In this document: in pieces, positions 34,985 to 43,125 of the stretch
How positions within the stretch are numbered: the stretch's first letter is position 1
Layout of the letters: each line of letters begins with the position of its first letter
Assembly (NCBI GenBank): GCA_964486075.1
Contig: CAZALU010000003.1
Location: 25,949-89,948, forward strand
DNA length: 64,000 nt
Source of the DNA: JAHIJO01 sp964486075
GTDB lineage: Bacteria; Verrucomicrobiota; Kiritimatiellia; JAAZAB01
Direction of reading: 5' to 3'
Notes under the pieces: model-generated
Databases searched by the model: none
Seen by the model: the letters and a program-made list of their open reading frames with translations, nothing else
What the model was told of the DNA's origin: nothing
Made by a program: the position numbers and the translations under genes

Positions 34985-35035
34985 ATGGTTCAAAAAAGGG
35001 GTTACACCTTTTGTCGTCCCGTGCGACATACGCGT
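34985..35035 (+). repeat. 51-bp dispersed repeat, copy 1 (between atpF and atpA)
   Basis: Runs from ATGGTTCAAAAAA to GTGCGACATACGCGT and matches 42902-42951 with only a few differences. It sits in the only large gap of the atp operon. Shortly after it, TTTTGAACC at about 35081 is the reverse complement of GGTTCAAAA within the repeat, so the region could fold back on itself in the transcript. Confidence 0.8.
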
Positions 35036-35104
35036 GATGAACCAATCCGGCTAAAGTGTTACCCAAGACGGACATCTTTTGAACCAGACCGAATTGCAAT
35101 TTCG

Positions 35105-35998
35105 CTAGGGCGTCGCACTCGTCTCGGCTTCAATTTTTGATTCGGTCTTGACGTCCGGTGTCTTGGCTTTTGGTTCGGGTTTAGCATGAAATTTCAGCAG
35201 TTCCTCAACGCCCTTTTCCAACGACACGAGGTAATCAGCGATGCTCCAGGCCACCTTTTGTCCATTCGTGGTGAGTTCGATCCCGCTGATCAGTTCTGGC
35301 GCGGTCTTGAACCGGACGCGAATGCCTGCCCTGCTTGCCTCGCCGCAGTCTGAGGGCGAAGGCGGGAGCTGAGTCGCAGGGTAACCCGAGAAGGTTTCGT
35401 TAAGCGCCTTTTGTATCGCAGCGCGTTGCTCAGACGGCAGCTCAAACGCGCTGCGCACGAGCGCGGGATCAGGCGCGGCCTTAAGGGCCTTGACGAGTTC
35501 TTCTTTCGCCTGTCCGTCCATCCCCCGCAAGCGGCGAATGAATACCTGGCTCAGGCACTCTTCCAGACTCGTCGTGGCGAGATCCATCAGCGTCTTGCGC
35601 GCGATGGCAAACACTTCCTGCTGGGTCCGGCGACTGATGGCTTGCTTCAGGTTATGGGCGTCGTTGCTCAGCGTTTCCATGCGCTTCGCGCTCAAGGCGT
35701 CGGCCGCCTGGCGCGCTGCGTCCAGGAGTCGCTGCCTTTCAATTTTCGCTGCGTCGGTCGCCTGGGTCAAGAGAGCGGCGCGCTGCCGGTCAAACTCCTC
35801 GTTCTTATGCTGGAACTCATCACGTTCCTTTTGAGCTTCGGCTTTTTTCAGATCTGCATCCGCAAGTTCCGCGGCGATCCGCTGCTCTCGTTTATCGATG
35901 GCGTGGAGAATGGGCTTGTAAAGAAAGCGCTGCATCAACCACACCAGGATCAGAAAGTTGAGCGCCTGCGCGCCGATAGTGAACCAATCTATAAGCAT
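35105..35998 (-). CDS. atpF: N-type F-ATPase b subunit with delta-like C-terminal region
   Basis: 297 aa, much longer than standard b subunits (about 160). One transmembrane helix at the N-terminus (FTIGAQALNFLILVWLMQRF) is followed by a long charged coiled coil (about 30-170) and a C-terminal globular part with AAPDPALVRSAFELPSEQR and FKTAPELISGIELTTNGQKV, which resembles the C-terminal sequence of delta (OSCP). N-ATPase operons have no separate atpH, so the fused delta-like end probably takes its place in the peripheral stalk. Confidence 0.87.
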   Translation of the reverse strand: MLIDWFTIGAQALNFLILVWLMQRFLYKPILHAIDKREQRIAAELADADLKKAEAQKERDEFQHKNEEFDRQRAALLTQATDAAKIERQRLLDAARQAADALSAKRMETLSNDAHNLKQAISRRTQQEVFAIARKTLMDLATTSLEECLSQVFIRRLRGMDGQAKEELVKALKAAPDPALVRSAFELPSEQRAAIQKALNETFSGYPATQLPPSPSDCGEASRAGIRVRFKTAPELISGIELTTNGQKVAWSIADYLVSLEKGVEELLKFHAKPEPKAKTPDVKTESKIEAETSATP

Positions 35999-36001
35999 GG
36001 G

Positions 36002-36283
36002 TTACTTTCCCGCGGTTTGGGCGATAACGTGGTTCCAGAACGGGTTGGCGAAAATGAGGATCATCGAGACCACAAAGCAGTAAATGGCCGTGGACTCAAT
36101 CATCGCCAGGCCGACAAAAAGGGTCCGGGTGATGGTGGCGGAGGCATCGGGCTGCTGCGCCAGCGAATTCAGCGCCGTTGCAACCGCCCGTCCTTCGCCC
36201 AGCGCCGGCGCCATACACCCCACGCCCGTCGTGATACCGGCAGTGACGATTGATGCCGCTGCGATAATGGTCATGCTATCCAT
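36002..36283 (-). CDS. atpE: N-type F-ATPase c subunit with two carboxylates
   Basis: 93 aa, two transmembrane hairpin helices. Helix 1 has ALGEGRAV with Glu30; helix 2 has LAMIESTAIYCF with Glu63 followed by Ser-Thr and Tyr68. In Na+-binding rotor rings the second carboxylate, Ser-Thr and Tyr are ligands, and the helix-1 Glu takes the place of the Gln found in Ilyobacter-type rings. The E-S-T-x-x-Y set supports Na+ binding; but N-type rings with both Glu residues have also been proposed to use protons, so the ion is not settled. Start ATG 36283 has GGGAG upstream; a second ATG at 36274 overlaps the atpB stop. Confidence 0.9.
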   Translation of the reverse strand: MDSMTIIAAASIVTAGITTGVGCMAPALGEGRAVATALNSLAQQPDASATITRTLFVGLAMIESTAIYCFVVSMILIFANPFWNHVIAQTAGK

Positions 36284-37035
36284 CTTGGGATCTCCCTTTT
36301 TTGTGTTTTGTTTTTTGTTTGGCAGTCAGAATTCAGAATAGCTCCTGATTCCTGAATCCCGACTGCGGCTTTGCGAGTGCGCGTAGCGGCCGCGATGTAG
36401 ACCGCGGCCAGAATGCTAAAAATATAGGCCTGCACCATACCGGTCAGCAGACCGAGTAGCGTCATAACAATTGGAAAGATGAAGGGCGTGATGGTTAGCA
36501 GAATACCGATAATCATCGCTCCGCTCATCATGTTGCCGAACAGACGGACGGCCAGGGCCAGCGTGCGGGAGATTTCACTGATTATGTTAAAGGGCAACAT
36601 GATAAACGTCGGCTGCATGTAGGATTTGAGGTAATCGATCGGTCCTTGTTCAGCGATACCGAAAAGCGGCACGGCTACAAACACGCAAAGTGCGAGAGCC
36701 GCAGTGGTCGAGAGCGAGCTTGTCGGCGGCTCGTAGCCTGGGATAACAGTGCAGAGGCTGGAGGCGGCGACAAAGAGGAAGAGCGTGCCCAGAAAACCAA
36801 GATACCTTTCGGGGCGGCTGAGGCCCACTTCCTCGAGTTGATTCTGGATGGCGGTGACGATGATTTCAAGAAGGTTCTGCCAGCGGGACCGTTGCAGATC
36901 GGTGGACAGTTGGCGCGTGATCAGTTTTGAACCGACGGCCAGCACGAGCATCAGCCCCCACGTGAACACAATGGTGGCGTTAAGTTTGAAAACCCCATAT
37001 TGCCAGAAGATTATCTCGTCAGGACTAAGGCGCAT
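36271..37035 (-). CDS. atpB: N-type F-ATPase a subunit
   Basis: 254 aa, with five to six transmembrane helices and the stator arginine region (NIISEISRTLALAVRLFGNMMSG). It forms the two half-channels to the c ring. The last 25 or so residues (GIQESGAILNSDCQTKNKTQ and on) are polar, unlike the family, and are encoded by sequence that looks like a short dispersed repeat (CAGAATTCAGAATAGCTCCTGATTCCTGAATCC on the plus strand in two parts). The end overlaps the atpE start by 13 bases and the start overlaps atpR by 11 bases. Confidence 0.9.
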   Translation of the reverse strand: MRLSPDEIIFWQYGVFKLNATIVFTWGLMLVLAVGSKLITRQLSTDLQRSRWQNLLEIIVTAIQNQLEEVGLSRPERYLGFLGTLFLFVAASSLCTVIPGYEPPTSSLSTTAALALCVFVAVPLFGIAEQGPIDYLKSYMQPTFIMLPFNIISEISRTLALAVRLFGNMMSGAMIIGILLTITPFIFPIVMTLLGLLTGMVQAYIFSILAAVYIAAATRTRKAAVGIQESGAILNSDCQTKNKTQKREIPRWIA

Positions 37036-37363
37036 GACTGACCTCCTGTGCCGGCTGAGTGTGGATTTCCCTCGAAGGACGGGCCAGCCACGCCTGCCTC
37101 GGACGCAGTCGCAGGGTCACGACCAAGCGCGCAATGACGAAGCCAAGCAGGCACGCCAGCATCCGCGCCCACTGACCACCGGATACGAAGTAGAATCCAA
37201 GCAGCGCAATACTCATGCGCAGCAGCAGGCTGCCGAAGAACCAAAGCGCCGGCCGTTGGGACGCAACGCCCTTACGAATCGTCCACCAAAGACCGCCAAA
37301 AAAAATCGCACCAAGCCCGCCGCCCGCCAAGCAGGACAGCATCAGGGGTAGCGTTTCATACAT
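37025..37363 (-). CDS. atpR: N-ATPase accessory membrane protein AtpR
   Basis: 112 aa from ATG 37363, with GGAGGATAACG upstream; the longer frame to 37423 lies over atpQ. Three transmembrane segments with conserved arginines in the second and third (LLLRMSIALLGFYF and VIARLVVTLRLRPRQ). AtpR is found only in N-type ATPase operons between atpQ and atpB; a role in c-ring assembly or in contact with rotor carboxylates has been suggested, not shown here. Confidence 0.82.
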   Translation of the reverse strand: MYETLPLMLSCLAGGGLGAIFFGGLWWTIRKGVASQRPALWFFGSLLLRMSIALLGFYFVSGGQWARMLACLLGFVIARLVVTLRLRPRQAWLARPSREIHTQPAQEVSHAP

Positions 37364-37694
37364 CGTTATCCTCCTGTTCCTCGCGCATGGCCTTGTCTTC
37401 CTTGGCAACCCAATGCCACGCATTTAAGCAGCCGATCATAAGGCCGGCCACCAACAGCGCCAGCGTCCAGGCATGCTTGCCCGGGTGGTGTTTATCCAAC
37501 CACAGTCCCAACGCCGCACCGAGGAGCGTCGGAAGGACCACCGACCAGCCGATAAGTCCCATCATGCCCAGACCAAACCACACACCTGATGTCGGGTTGC
37601 GCCGCGCATTGAGCTTGCGGGCCACCTTCGCGCCGACCTGCTCGGCCAAGGTCGGCCCGTTGCCCGGGATCTTCTTGGATGACTCATCCTTCAT
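37356..37694 (-). CDS. atpQ: N-ATPase accessory membrane protein AtpQ (AtpI-like)
   Basis: 112 aa. Two transmembrane helices (GLGMMGLIGWSVVLPTLLGAALGLWLD and WTLALLVAGLMIGCLNAW) after a polar N-terminus, the pattern of AtpI/AtpQ. Located between atpC and atpR, as in all N-type operons. Overlaps atpC by 11 bases and atpR by eight. It probably helps rotor-ring assembly. Confidence 0.82.
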   Translation of the reverse strand: MKDESSKKIPGNGPTLAEQVGAKVARKLNARRNPTSGVWFGLGMMGLIGWSVVLPTLLGAALGLWLDKHHPGKHAWTLALLVAGLMIGCLNAWHWVAKEDKAMREEQEDNDV

Positions 37695-38076
37695 GCTGAA
37701 AGGCTGCCAAACGACTCACAAATCCGTTTTCCAGTTTCGCCATGACCGAGCGCGCGTTTTGTTCGTGCTCGTTCAGGATCATAAATTCTTTTTCCACCGC
37801 AGCTCGCAATTGGGTAAGATCCGTTCCGCCCATCGCTTGGCGTACGGAAACGAGCACTTTCGGGCCGGTCTTGACCAGTATCCCTTCATCAACGGCCACA
37901 AAAACTTCGCCTGCCGCTGCCGTCTCGTAGGTCAGAATTCCGGGCGCGAGCGCCGCGACGCAGTCCAGGCGCTGTGGCAAAATCCCAAACGAGCCCTCGT
38001 GCGTCTCCGCCACAATGCGCGCCACGCCGGTTCGATCGGCAAATATCTGGAACGGCAGTAAAATCGTAAGCTTCAT
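37684..38076 (-). CDS. atpC: N-type F-ATPase epsilon subunit
   Basis: 130 aa from ATG 38076. The N-terminal beta sandwich is recognisable (MKLTILLPFQIFADRTGVARIVAETHEGSFGILPQRLD in family terms: GSFGILPQRLDCVAALAPGI), followed by a helical part (LRAAVEKEFMILNEHEQNARSV). The frame extends to 38160, but the family start is at 38076. It connects rotor ring to gamma. The 211-bp gap to atpD holds a perfect inverted repeat. Confidence 0.87.
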   Translation of the reverse strand: MKLTILLPFQIFADRTGVARIVAETHEGSFGILPQRLDCVAALAPGILTYETAAAGEVFVAVDEGILVKTGPKVLVSVRQAMGGTDLTQLRAAVEKEFMILNEHEQNARSVMAKLENGFVSRLAAFQHEG

Positions 38077-38132
38077 GAGTATTGGCGGCGCCCTGGGCGG
38101 AGAAGGAATGCCCCCCCGCCCGGCATGGTCAT

Positions 38133-38161
38133 AATGGAGGTCACAAATTGTGACCTCCATT
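38133..38161. promoter_or_regulatory. Perfect 14-bp inverted repeat between atpD and atpC
   Basis: AATGGAGGTCACAA (38133-38146) and TTGTGACCTCCATT (38148-38161) are exact reverse complements around one base. In RNA it would make a strong hairpin; no run of U follows on the minus strand, so it is not a typical terminator. It may set the ratio of beta to downstream subunits by processing, or be an operator for a dimeric protein. Confidence 0.6.
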
Positions 38162-38287
38162 CTCTAAAATATTCAGATGAGAGCACTAACATAAAATCTT
38201 CCGGTTAGCGTTCGATGTTTCGTCTCACGGTCTGCTTGAGCGCCTTGGTCGGCCCAGCATAGAGCGTCGCCAAGTAGCGCTCTTGTC

Positions 38288-39724
38288 TTAGGCTTTCCCC
38301 TTCGGTTCGTCTTGAGGGACGGGCTGCTTGGGCCTCACTTTTCCCTGCGCCTCGTCAATCCTCCCGAGCATGTAGAGCGCGCTTTCAGGATAATCCTTGA
38401 ACTCATCGCTCAGAATCCGCTCGCAACCATCCAGGGCGTCTTCCAGGCTGACCAGTTTGCCTTTGAGACCGGTGAACTGCTCGGTCGTGAAAAAAGGTTG
38501 GGTTAAAAAACGTTCCAACCGACGAGCGCGACCGACCACGGTGCGATCTTCCGGCGAAAGCTGCTCCAGCCCAAGCATGGCAATGATGTCCTTGAGTTCC
38601 GCATATTGTGCGAGCGTGCGCCGGATTTGCTGCGCCAAGAGATAATGATGTTCACCGACGATTGCCGGCGTGGCCATCTTCGAACTGGATTGGAGCGGAT
38701 CGATGGCTGGGAAAAGCCCTTCGCTGGCCCGCTTGCGCGAGAGCACGATGGAGGCGGAAAGATGCGCGAACGTATGCACCGCAGCCGGATCGGTAAAATC
38801 ATCCGCCGGCACATACACCGCTTGGATGGAGGTGATGGCGCCGCTATCGGTATTGGCGATACGCTCTTCCAACCCCGACAACTCGGTACCCATCGTGGGT
38901 TGATAGCCCAGGCGCGACGGCATCTGTCCCATCAAGCCGGAGATCTCCATGCCGGCCTGAATGAAACGAAAAATATTATCGATCAGCAACAACACATCGC
39001 GCTGCTCATCATCGCGAAAATACTCGGCCATCGTCAAAGCCGCATGCCCCACGCGGAAACGGGCGCCCGGGGGCTCGTTCATTTGTCCGAACACCATCAC
39101 CATGTTCGGGAGCACGCCGGCTTCCTTCATTTCACGATAAAGCTCCTCGCCTTCGCGACAGCGCTCGCCAATGCCGCAGAAGATGCTTACGCCCTTCTGC
39201 TTGCCGACCATGTTGTGAATTATCTCGGTGAGCAAGACCGTCTTGCCTACGCCCGCCCCGCCGAACATACCCGCCTTGCCGCCGCGCTCCAGCGGCACCA
39301 ACACATCAATAACCTTGATGCCGGTTTCAAATATCTCTGACTTTGTAGAACGACGTGCTAGCGGCGGCGGAGCCCGATGCACGGAACGCCACTGGACGTC
39401 GGTCAACGCTGCTTCGCGATCGATAACATTGCCGAACACGTCGAACATCCGCGCGAGGAGCCCTTTACCCACCGGCGCTTTTAAGGGACCGCCGGTATCC
39501 TCCACCGCCATGCCGCGCGCAAGACCTTGCGTGGGAGTCAAGGCAATCCCGCGCACATGATGCGCATCCCGTTGCGCCAGCACTTCGATAACGATTCGCC
39601 CCTTTTCTCCAGCGCGCAGCACGGAATAGATCGGCGGCAGCCGCTCACCGAATCTTACGTCCACGACGCTGCCGCGCACTGAGACCACTACACCACGATT
39701 TGATAAACTGGTGGTGTTTTTCAT
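38288..39724 (-). CDS. atpD: N-type F-ATPase beta subunit
   Basis: 478 aa from ATG 39724; the longer frame to 39946 lies over pgm. Walker A is FGGAGVGKTVLLTEI, Walker B region DVLLLIDNIFRFIQAG, and the GERCREGEELYREM segment is typical of beta. The catalytic subunit of the complex. The first ATPase gene of atpDCQRBEFAG, an order that defines N-type ATPases. Only 67 bp separate it from pgm on the same strand, so tal, pgm and atp may form one transcript. Confidence 0.95.
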   Translation of the reverse strand: MKNTTSLSNRGVVVSVRGSVVDVRFGERLPPIYSVLRAGEKGRIVIEVLAQRDAHHVRGIALTPTQGLARGMAVEDTGGPLKAPVGKGLLARMFDVFGNVIDREAALTDVQWRSVHRAPPPLARRSTKSEIFETGIKVIDVLVPLERGGKAGMFGGAGVGKTVLLTEIIHNMVGKQKGVSIFCGIGERCREGEELYREMKEAGVLPNMVMVFGQMNEPPGARFRVGHAALTMAEYFRDDEQRDVLLLIDNIFRFIQAGMEISGLMGQMPSRLGYQPTMGTELSGLEERIANTDSGAITSIQAVYVPADDFTDPAAVHTFAHLSASIVLSRKRASEGLFPAIDPLQSSSKMATPAIVGEHHYLLAQQIRRTLAQYAELKDIIAMLGLEQLSPEDRTVVGRARRLERFLTQPFFTTEQFTGLKGKLVSLEDALDGCERILSDEFKDYPESALYMLGRIDEAQGKVRPKQPVPQDEPKGKA

Positions 39725-39791
39725 ATTTACTAGCTTTGATTCAATGCTTAGTTTATCTCCGCTTCGCCTGCATGCAAGGCTAAAATGGTGC

Positions 39792-41453
39792 TCATGATTT
39801 CTTCTCCGCATCCGCCGCCAAGGCATGGCTGACAATTGCCTGGGCTTCCTCCAGGATGCGGTGTAGATGGTCCGCTCCTCGGAAGCTCTCTGCATAGATC
39901 TTATAGATATTCTCGGTCCCTGACGGACGCGCCGCGAACCATCCACTTTCGGCTATTACTTTCAAACCCCCGATGGGCGCGCCGTTACCCGGCGCGCGGG
40001 TGAGGACGGTCTGAATTTTCTCGCCCGCCAGTTCGGAAAGCTTAAGCTGCTGGGGTGAGAGTCTCGCCAACCGTTTCTTTTGATCCGGTGTGGCTGGCGC
40101 CTCAATGCGGTCATAGACAGGCTCAGCAAACTCGCGCATGAGTTCGCAATAGATTTCACAGGGATCGCGGCCCATCCGGGCCGTGATCTCCGCCGCCAGC
40201 AATGCCGGGACAATCCCATCCTTATCCGTCGTCCAAACGGTTCCATCCAGACGAGCAAAAGAAGCGCCCGCGCTCTCTTCGCCGCCGAAGCCAAGCGAAC
40301 CATCAAGCAATCCATCCACGAACCATTTGAAGCCAACTGGGACCTCGTAGAGCTTTCGGCCGAGCTTCGCGGCGATGAGATCAATCATCCGGCTGCTCAC
40401 AACCGTTTTACCGATCGCCGCCGCCTTGCGCCACTTTGGCCGGTGCTGGAAGAGGTAGAAAACAGCAGCGGCAAGGTAATGATTGGGAGCAAGCAATCCC
40501 CTGCTTCTGGTGACAATCCCGTGCCGATCGTGATCCGTGTCGCAGGCGAAAGAAAGGTCAAACTGGCCCTTCATGCTAATTAATCGCTGCATGGCATAGG
40601 GTGAGGATGGGTCCATGCGGATTTGACCGTCCCAATCAACCGTCATGAAACGGAAGGTCGGATCGACGATGTCGTTGACAATTCGCAGATTGAGTCCGTA
40701 GCGTTCGGCAATGGGTCCCCAGTAATTAACTCCCGCTCCGCCAAGTGGATCAACCCCGAGGCTGAGCTTCGAGTCCCGAATTGCTTCCATGTCGACCACG
40801 TTGCCAAGATCGTTGACGTAGGCACTGCGGTAATCATACCGATGCGTAGTCGCGGCATGCCGAGCCCTTTCGTACGGAACCCGTTTCACACGCTTGAGTG
40901 CCGATTCGAGGAGCTCGTTCGCTTTTGCCTCGATCCAGCCAGTGACGTCGTTCTCAGCCGGTCCCCCGTTCGGCGGATTGTATTTGAAGCCGCCATCATG
41001 CGGCGGATTATGCGAAGGCGTAACCACTATGCCATCGGCCAACCCTGTCTTGCGTCCGCGGTTGTATGTGAGAATCGCATGAGATATGGCTGGGGTTGGG
41101 GTATATTCATCGCTCTCCGCAATCATGACTTCCACTCCGTTAGCTGCCAACACCTCAAGTGTGCTTGAAAATGCCGGCGTGGAAAGTGCATGGGTGTCCA
41201 TGCCAAGAAAGAGAGGCCCGTTTATTTTCTGCTGAATGCGATAGAGGCAAATGGCCTGACTAATGGCGAGAATATGTCTTTCGTTGAATGCTTTATTGAA
41301 GGCTGAGCCCCGATGTCCTGAGGTTCCGAACGCAATTCGTTGCGCCGGAACCTTCGGATCAGGCACTTCGGTATAATAAGTTGTGACGAGTCTAGGCACA
41401 TTGACCAGCATCGCTGGCTCGGCTGGTTTGCCTGCATAGGGGCTTATTTTCAT
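39792..41453 (-). CDS. pgm: Phosphoglucomutase, alpha-D-glucose phosphate-specific
   Basis: 553 aa, the length of the Pgm family. Interconverts glucose 1- and glucose 6-phosphate. Active-site serine loop TPSHNPPHDGG, metal loop DTDHDRHG, sugar loop GFGGEESAGASF and phosphate loop RPSGTENIYKIYAES are present, in the usual order. N-terminal HRGSAFNKAFNE is also typical. Lies between tal and atpD on one strand, 14 bp from tal, so it is probably co-transcribed with it. Confidence 0.95.
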   Translation of the reverse strand: MKISPYAGKPAEPAMLVNVPRLVTTYYTEVPDPKVPAQRIAFGTSGHRGSAFNKAFNERHILAISQAICLYRIQQKINGPLFLGMDTHALSTPAFSSTLEVLAANGVEVMIAESDEYTPTPAISHAILTYNRGRKTGLADGIVVTPSHNPPHDGGFKYNPPNGGPAENDVTGWIEAKANELLESALKRVKRVPYERARHAATTHRYDYRSAYVNDLGNVVDMEAIRDSKLSLGVDPLGGAGVNYWGPIAERYGLNLRIVNDIVDPTFRFMTVDWDGQIRMDPSSPYAMQRLISMKGQFDLSFACDTDHDRHGIVTRSRGLLAPNHYLAAAVFYLFQHRPKWRKAAAIGKTVVSSRMIDLIAAKLGRKLYEVPVGFKWFVDGLLDGSLGFGGEESAGASFARLDGTVWTTDKDGIVPALLAAEITARMGRDPCEIYCELMREFAEPVYDRIEAPATPDQKKRLARLSPQQLKLSELAGEKIQTVLTRAPGNGAPIGGLKVIAESGWFAARPSGTENIYKIYAESFRGADHLHRILEEAQAIVSHALAADAEKKS

Positions 41454-41467
41454 TGTGCTCTCTTTAA

Positions 41468-42586
41468 TTACTCTGCTGATTTTTTGATTATGACCTCCAT
41501 CAGCTTGTCAAATGGCTGGTTGAATTTTTTAACTCCTTCGTCCTCAAGCTGCTGAGTCACCTTATCAATACTGATCCCGAGTTCCGGTAAACTTGCCATT
41601 ATCCAATTAGCTTGCTCGAGATCCTGTTCGAGGCGTAATTCCGGATCGCCGTGATCACGGTAAGCAACGATTGTTTCAAGCGTAACCGTGTTTACGGTAT
41701 CCACCCCGATTATCTCTTCTATATATTTTATATCGCTGTAGTCCGGGTTCTTAGTGCTTGTGCTGGCCCAGAGCAGCCGCTGCACACGAGCGCCCTGATC
41801 AGCCAATTTCTTAAACCGATCACCGCCAAAAACCTGCTTGTAGATTTGATAAGCCGCCTTAGCACTCGAGACGGCCACTTGCCCATACACTTTCTTCGCC
41901 AGTTCCGTCTTCTTGCAACCCGATTCGATAAACTTCTCCAACATCGGGTCCACCAGAGTGTCAATACGGCTTAAAAAAAAACTGGCCACCGAGGCGATAT
42001 GTTTCAGCGGTTTGCCTTGAGCTGCACGCGCTTCCAAGCCTGCAATGCAGGCTTCCGCAACCTGTCGATAACGCGGCAACCCAAAGAGCAAGGTCACGTT
42101 GACATTAATTCCTTCGCTGATGAGTTGCTGGATGGCAGGCAAACCATCGGACGTCGCCGGGACTTTGATTAAAACGTTGGGCCTGTTCAGTGCAGCCCAC
42201 AATCGACGGGCTTCTTCGATTGTACCCTTGGTGTCATACGCCAGATAAGGGTTGACCTCCAAGCTGACATATCCATCTGCGGCGTCAGTCTTTTGATACA
42301 CAGACCTGAACTCGTCAGCAGCGTTCTGTACATCACGCCGTGTGAGAGCTTCATAGATTGTTGTAACATCTTTTTTATTAAGGGCCATATCACGAATGTC
42401 CTGGTCATAAATATGACTTGCCGCTATCGCCTTCTCAAAGATGGATGGGTTCGAGGTCATTCCCCGCAGCCCATCCTCTTCGATCAAACGTCGAAGCTCA
42501 CCACTTGCAATCAGATCGCGCCGGATGTAGTCGAGCCAAATTGATTGACCGAGCGCTTTTATTTTCTTCAAAGAATTGTCTTTCAT
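41468..42586 (-). CDS. tal: Transaldolase
   Basis: 372 aa, the longer transaldolase form. N-terminal GQSIWLDYIRRDLIASGEL and GMTSNPSIFEKAI are typical; the Schiff-base lysine is in NVLIKVPATSDGLPAI; GINVNVTLLFGLPRY follows. It carries out the sedoheptulose 7-phosphate/glyceraldehyde 3-phosphate step of the non-oxidative pentose phosphate path. The ribosome site AAAAGGAACC lies upstream of ATG 42586. First gene of the run that leads into pgm and the N-ATPase. Confidence 0.95.
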   Translation of the reverse strand: MKDNSLKKIKALGQSIWLDYIRRDLIASGELRRLIEEDGLRGMTSNPSIFEKAIAASHIYDQDIRDMALNKKDVTTIYEALTRRDVQNAADEFRSVYQKTDAADGYVSLEVNPYLAYDTKGTIEEARRLWAALNRPNVLIKVPATSDGLPAIQQLISEGINVNVTLLFGLPRYRQVAEACIAGLEARAAQGKPLKHIASVASFFLSRIDTLVDPMLEKFIESGCKKTELAKKVYGQVAVSSAKAAYQIYKQVFGGDRFKKLADQGARVQRLLWASTSTKNPDYSDIKYIEEIIGVDTVNTVTLETIVAYRDHGDPELRLEQDLEQANWIMASLPELGISIDKVTQQLEDEGVKKFNQPFDKLMEVIIKKSAE

Positions 42587-43125
42587 TATTTTGGTTCCTT
42601 TTATTACAGGGCTGCAACTTTTACCAGACGGCGCTGATGTCGCTCTGTACTGCTGGATTTAACCTGAAGAAATATTTTGACCAATTCCCAGACGAGCACA
42701 CGACCGACCACTAGGGCACCAAGGCAGGTCATATTCATATCATCGTCTTCTACCCACTTTGCGCTGAAAATTTGAGTCAAGCCTGAACCTTGAGTTCCGG
42801 GTAGTAATCCCTAGCAAATAACCATCTGGCTCTGGCCGGGAATGGCGGCTTAAGCTTCCGGCTCGGCACAGCCTCGCCCTCCACCGGCCTGAAAAGAGAG
42901 TATGGTTCAAAAAAAGGATTACACATTTGTCGTCTCGTGCGACATACGCGTAAAACCTGGCAGGCGCTTCAGCGCCTGCGCAAAGCACACCCAATTCTCC
43001 GCGTCCCACACGGGACGCGACGATATCGGTGAACACCCAAGTCAACGCTGAACTTGGTTATTGGAGATTCCTTATTGGATGTTGTCAGGTTGACGCCTAT
43101 GGACAGCGGGAGAACTCCCCGGCAA
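42587..43125. other. Intergenic region with a dispersed repeat and two hairpins
   Basis: 539 bp without a credible gene. Copy 2 of the 51-bp repeat is at 42902-42951. Next to it are two perfect hairpins: CAGGCGCT/AGCGCCTG (42961-42978) and GCGTCCC/GGGACGC (43001-43018). They lie beyond the end of the PreA-PreT-like gene on the minus strand, but neither has a T-run on that strand, so terminators are not proved. Confidence 0.55.
42902..42951 (+). repeat. 51-bp dispersed repeat, copy 2
   Basis: ATGGTTCAAAAAAAGG through GTGCGACATACGCGT, matching 34985-35035 in the same orientation with a few substitutions and one- or two-base length differences. Both copies are flanked by unrelated DNA, so the repeat unit ends close to these limits. 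Confidence 0.8.

Noticed and set aside
34860..35099. Minus-strand ORF with YVARDD-like sequence over the atpF-atpA gap
   Set aside because: It spans the 51-bp repeat, and the other copy of the repeat gives a different frame context; it has no ribosome site and resembles no protein.
42961..43018. Paired hairpins as tRNA or a small RNA gene
   Set aside because: Stems are 7-8 bp with 2-4-base loops and no cloverleaf, T-loop or anticodon arm can be drawn.
42740..43045. Minus-strand ORF of 101 codons upstream of tal
   Set aside because: It runs through a repeat and two hairpins, has skewed Arg content and no ribosome site; judged non-coding.
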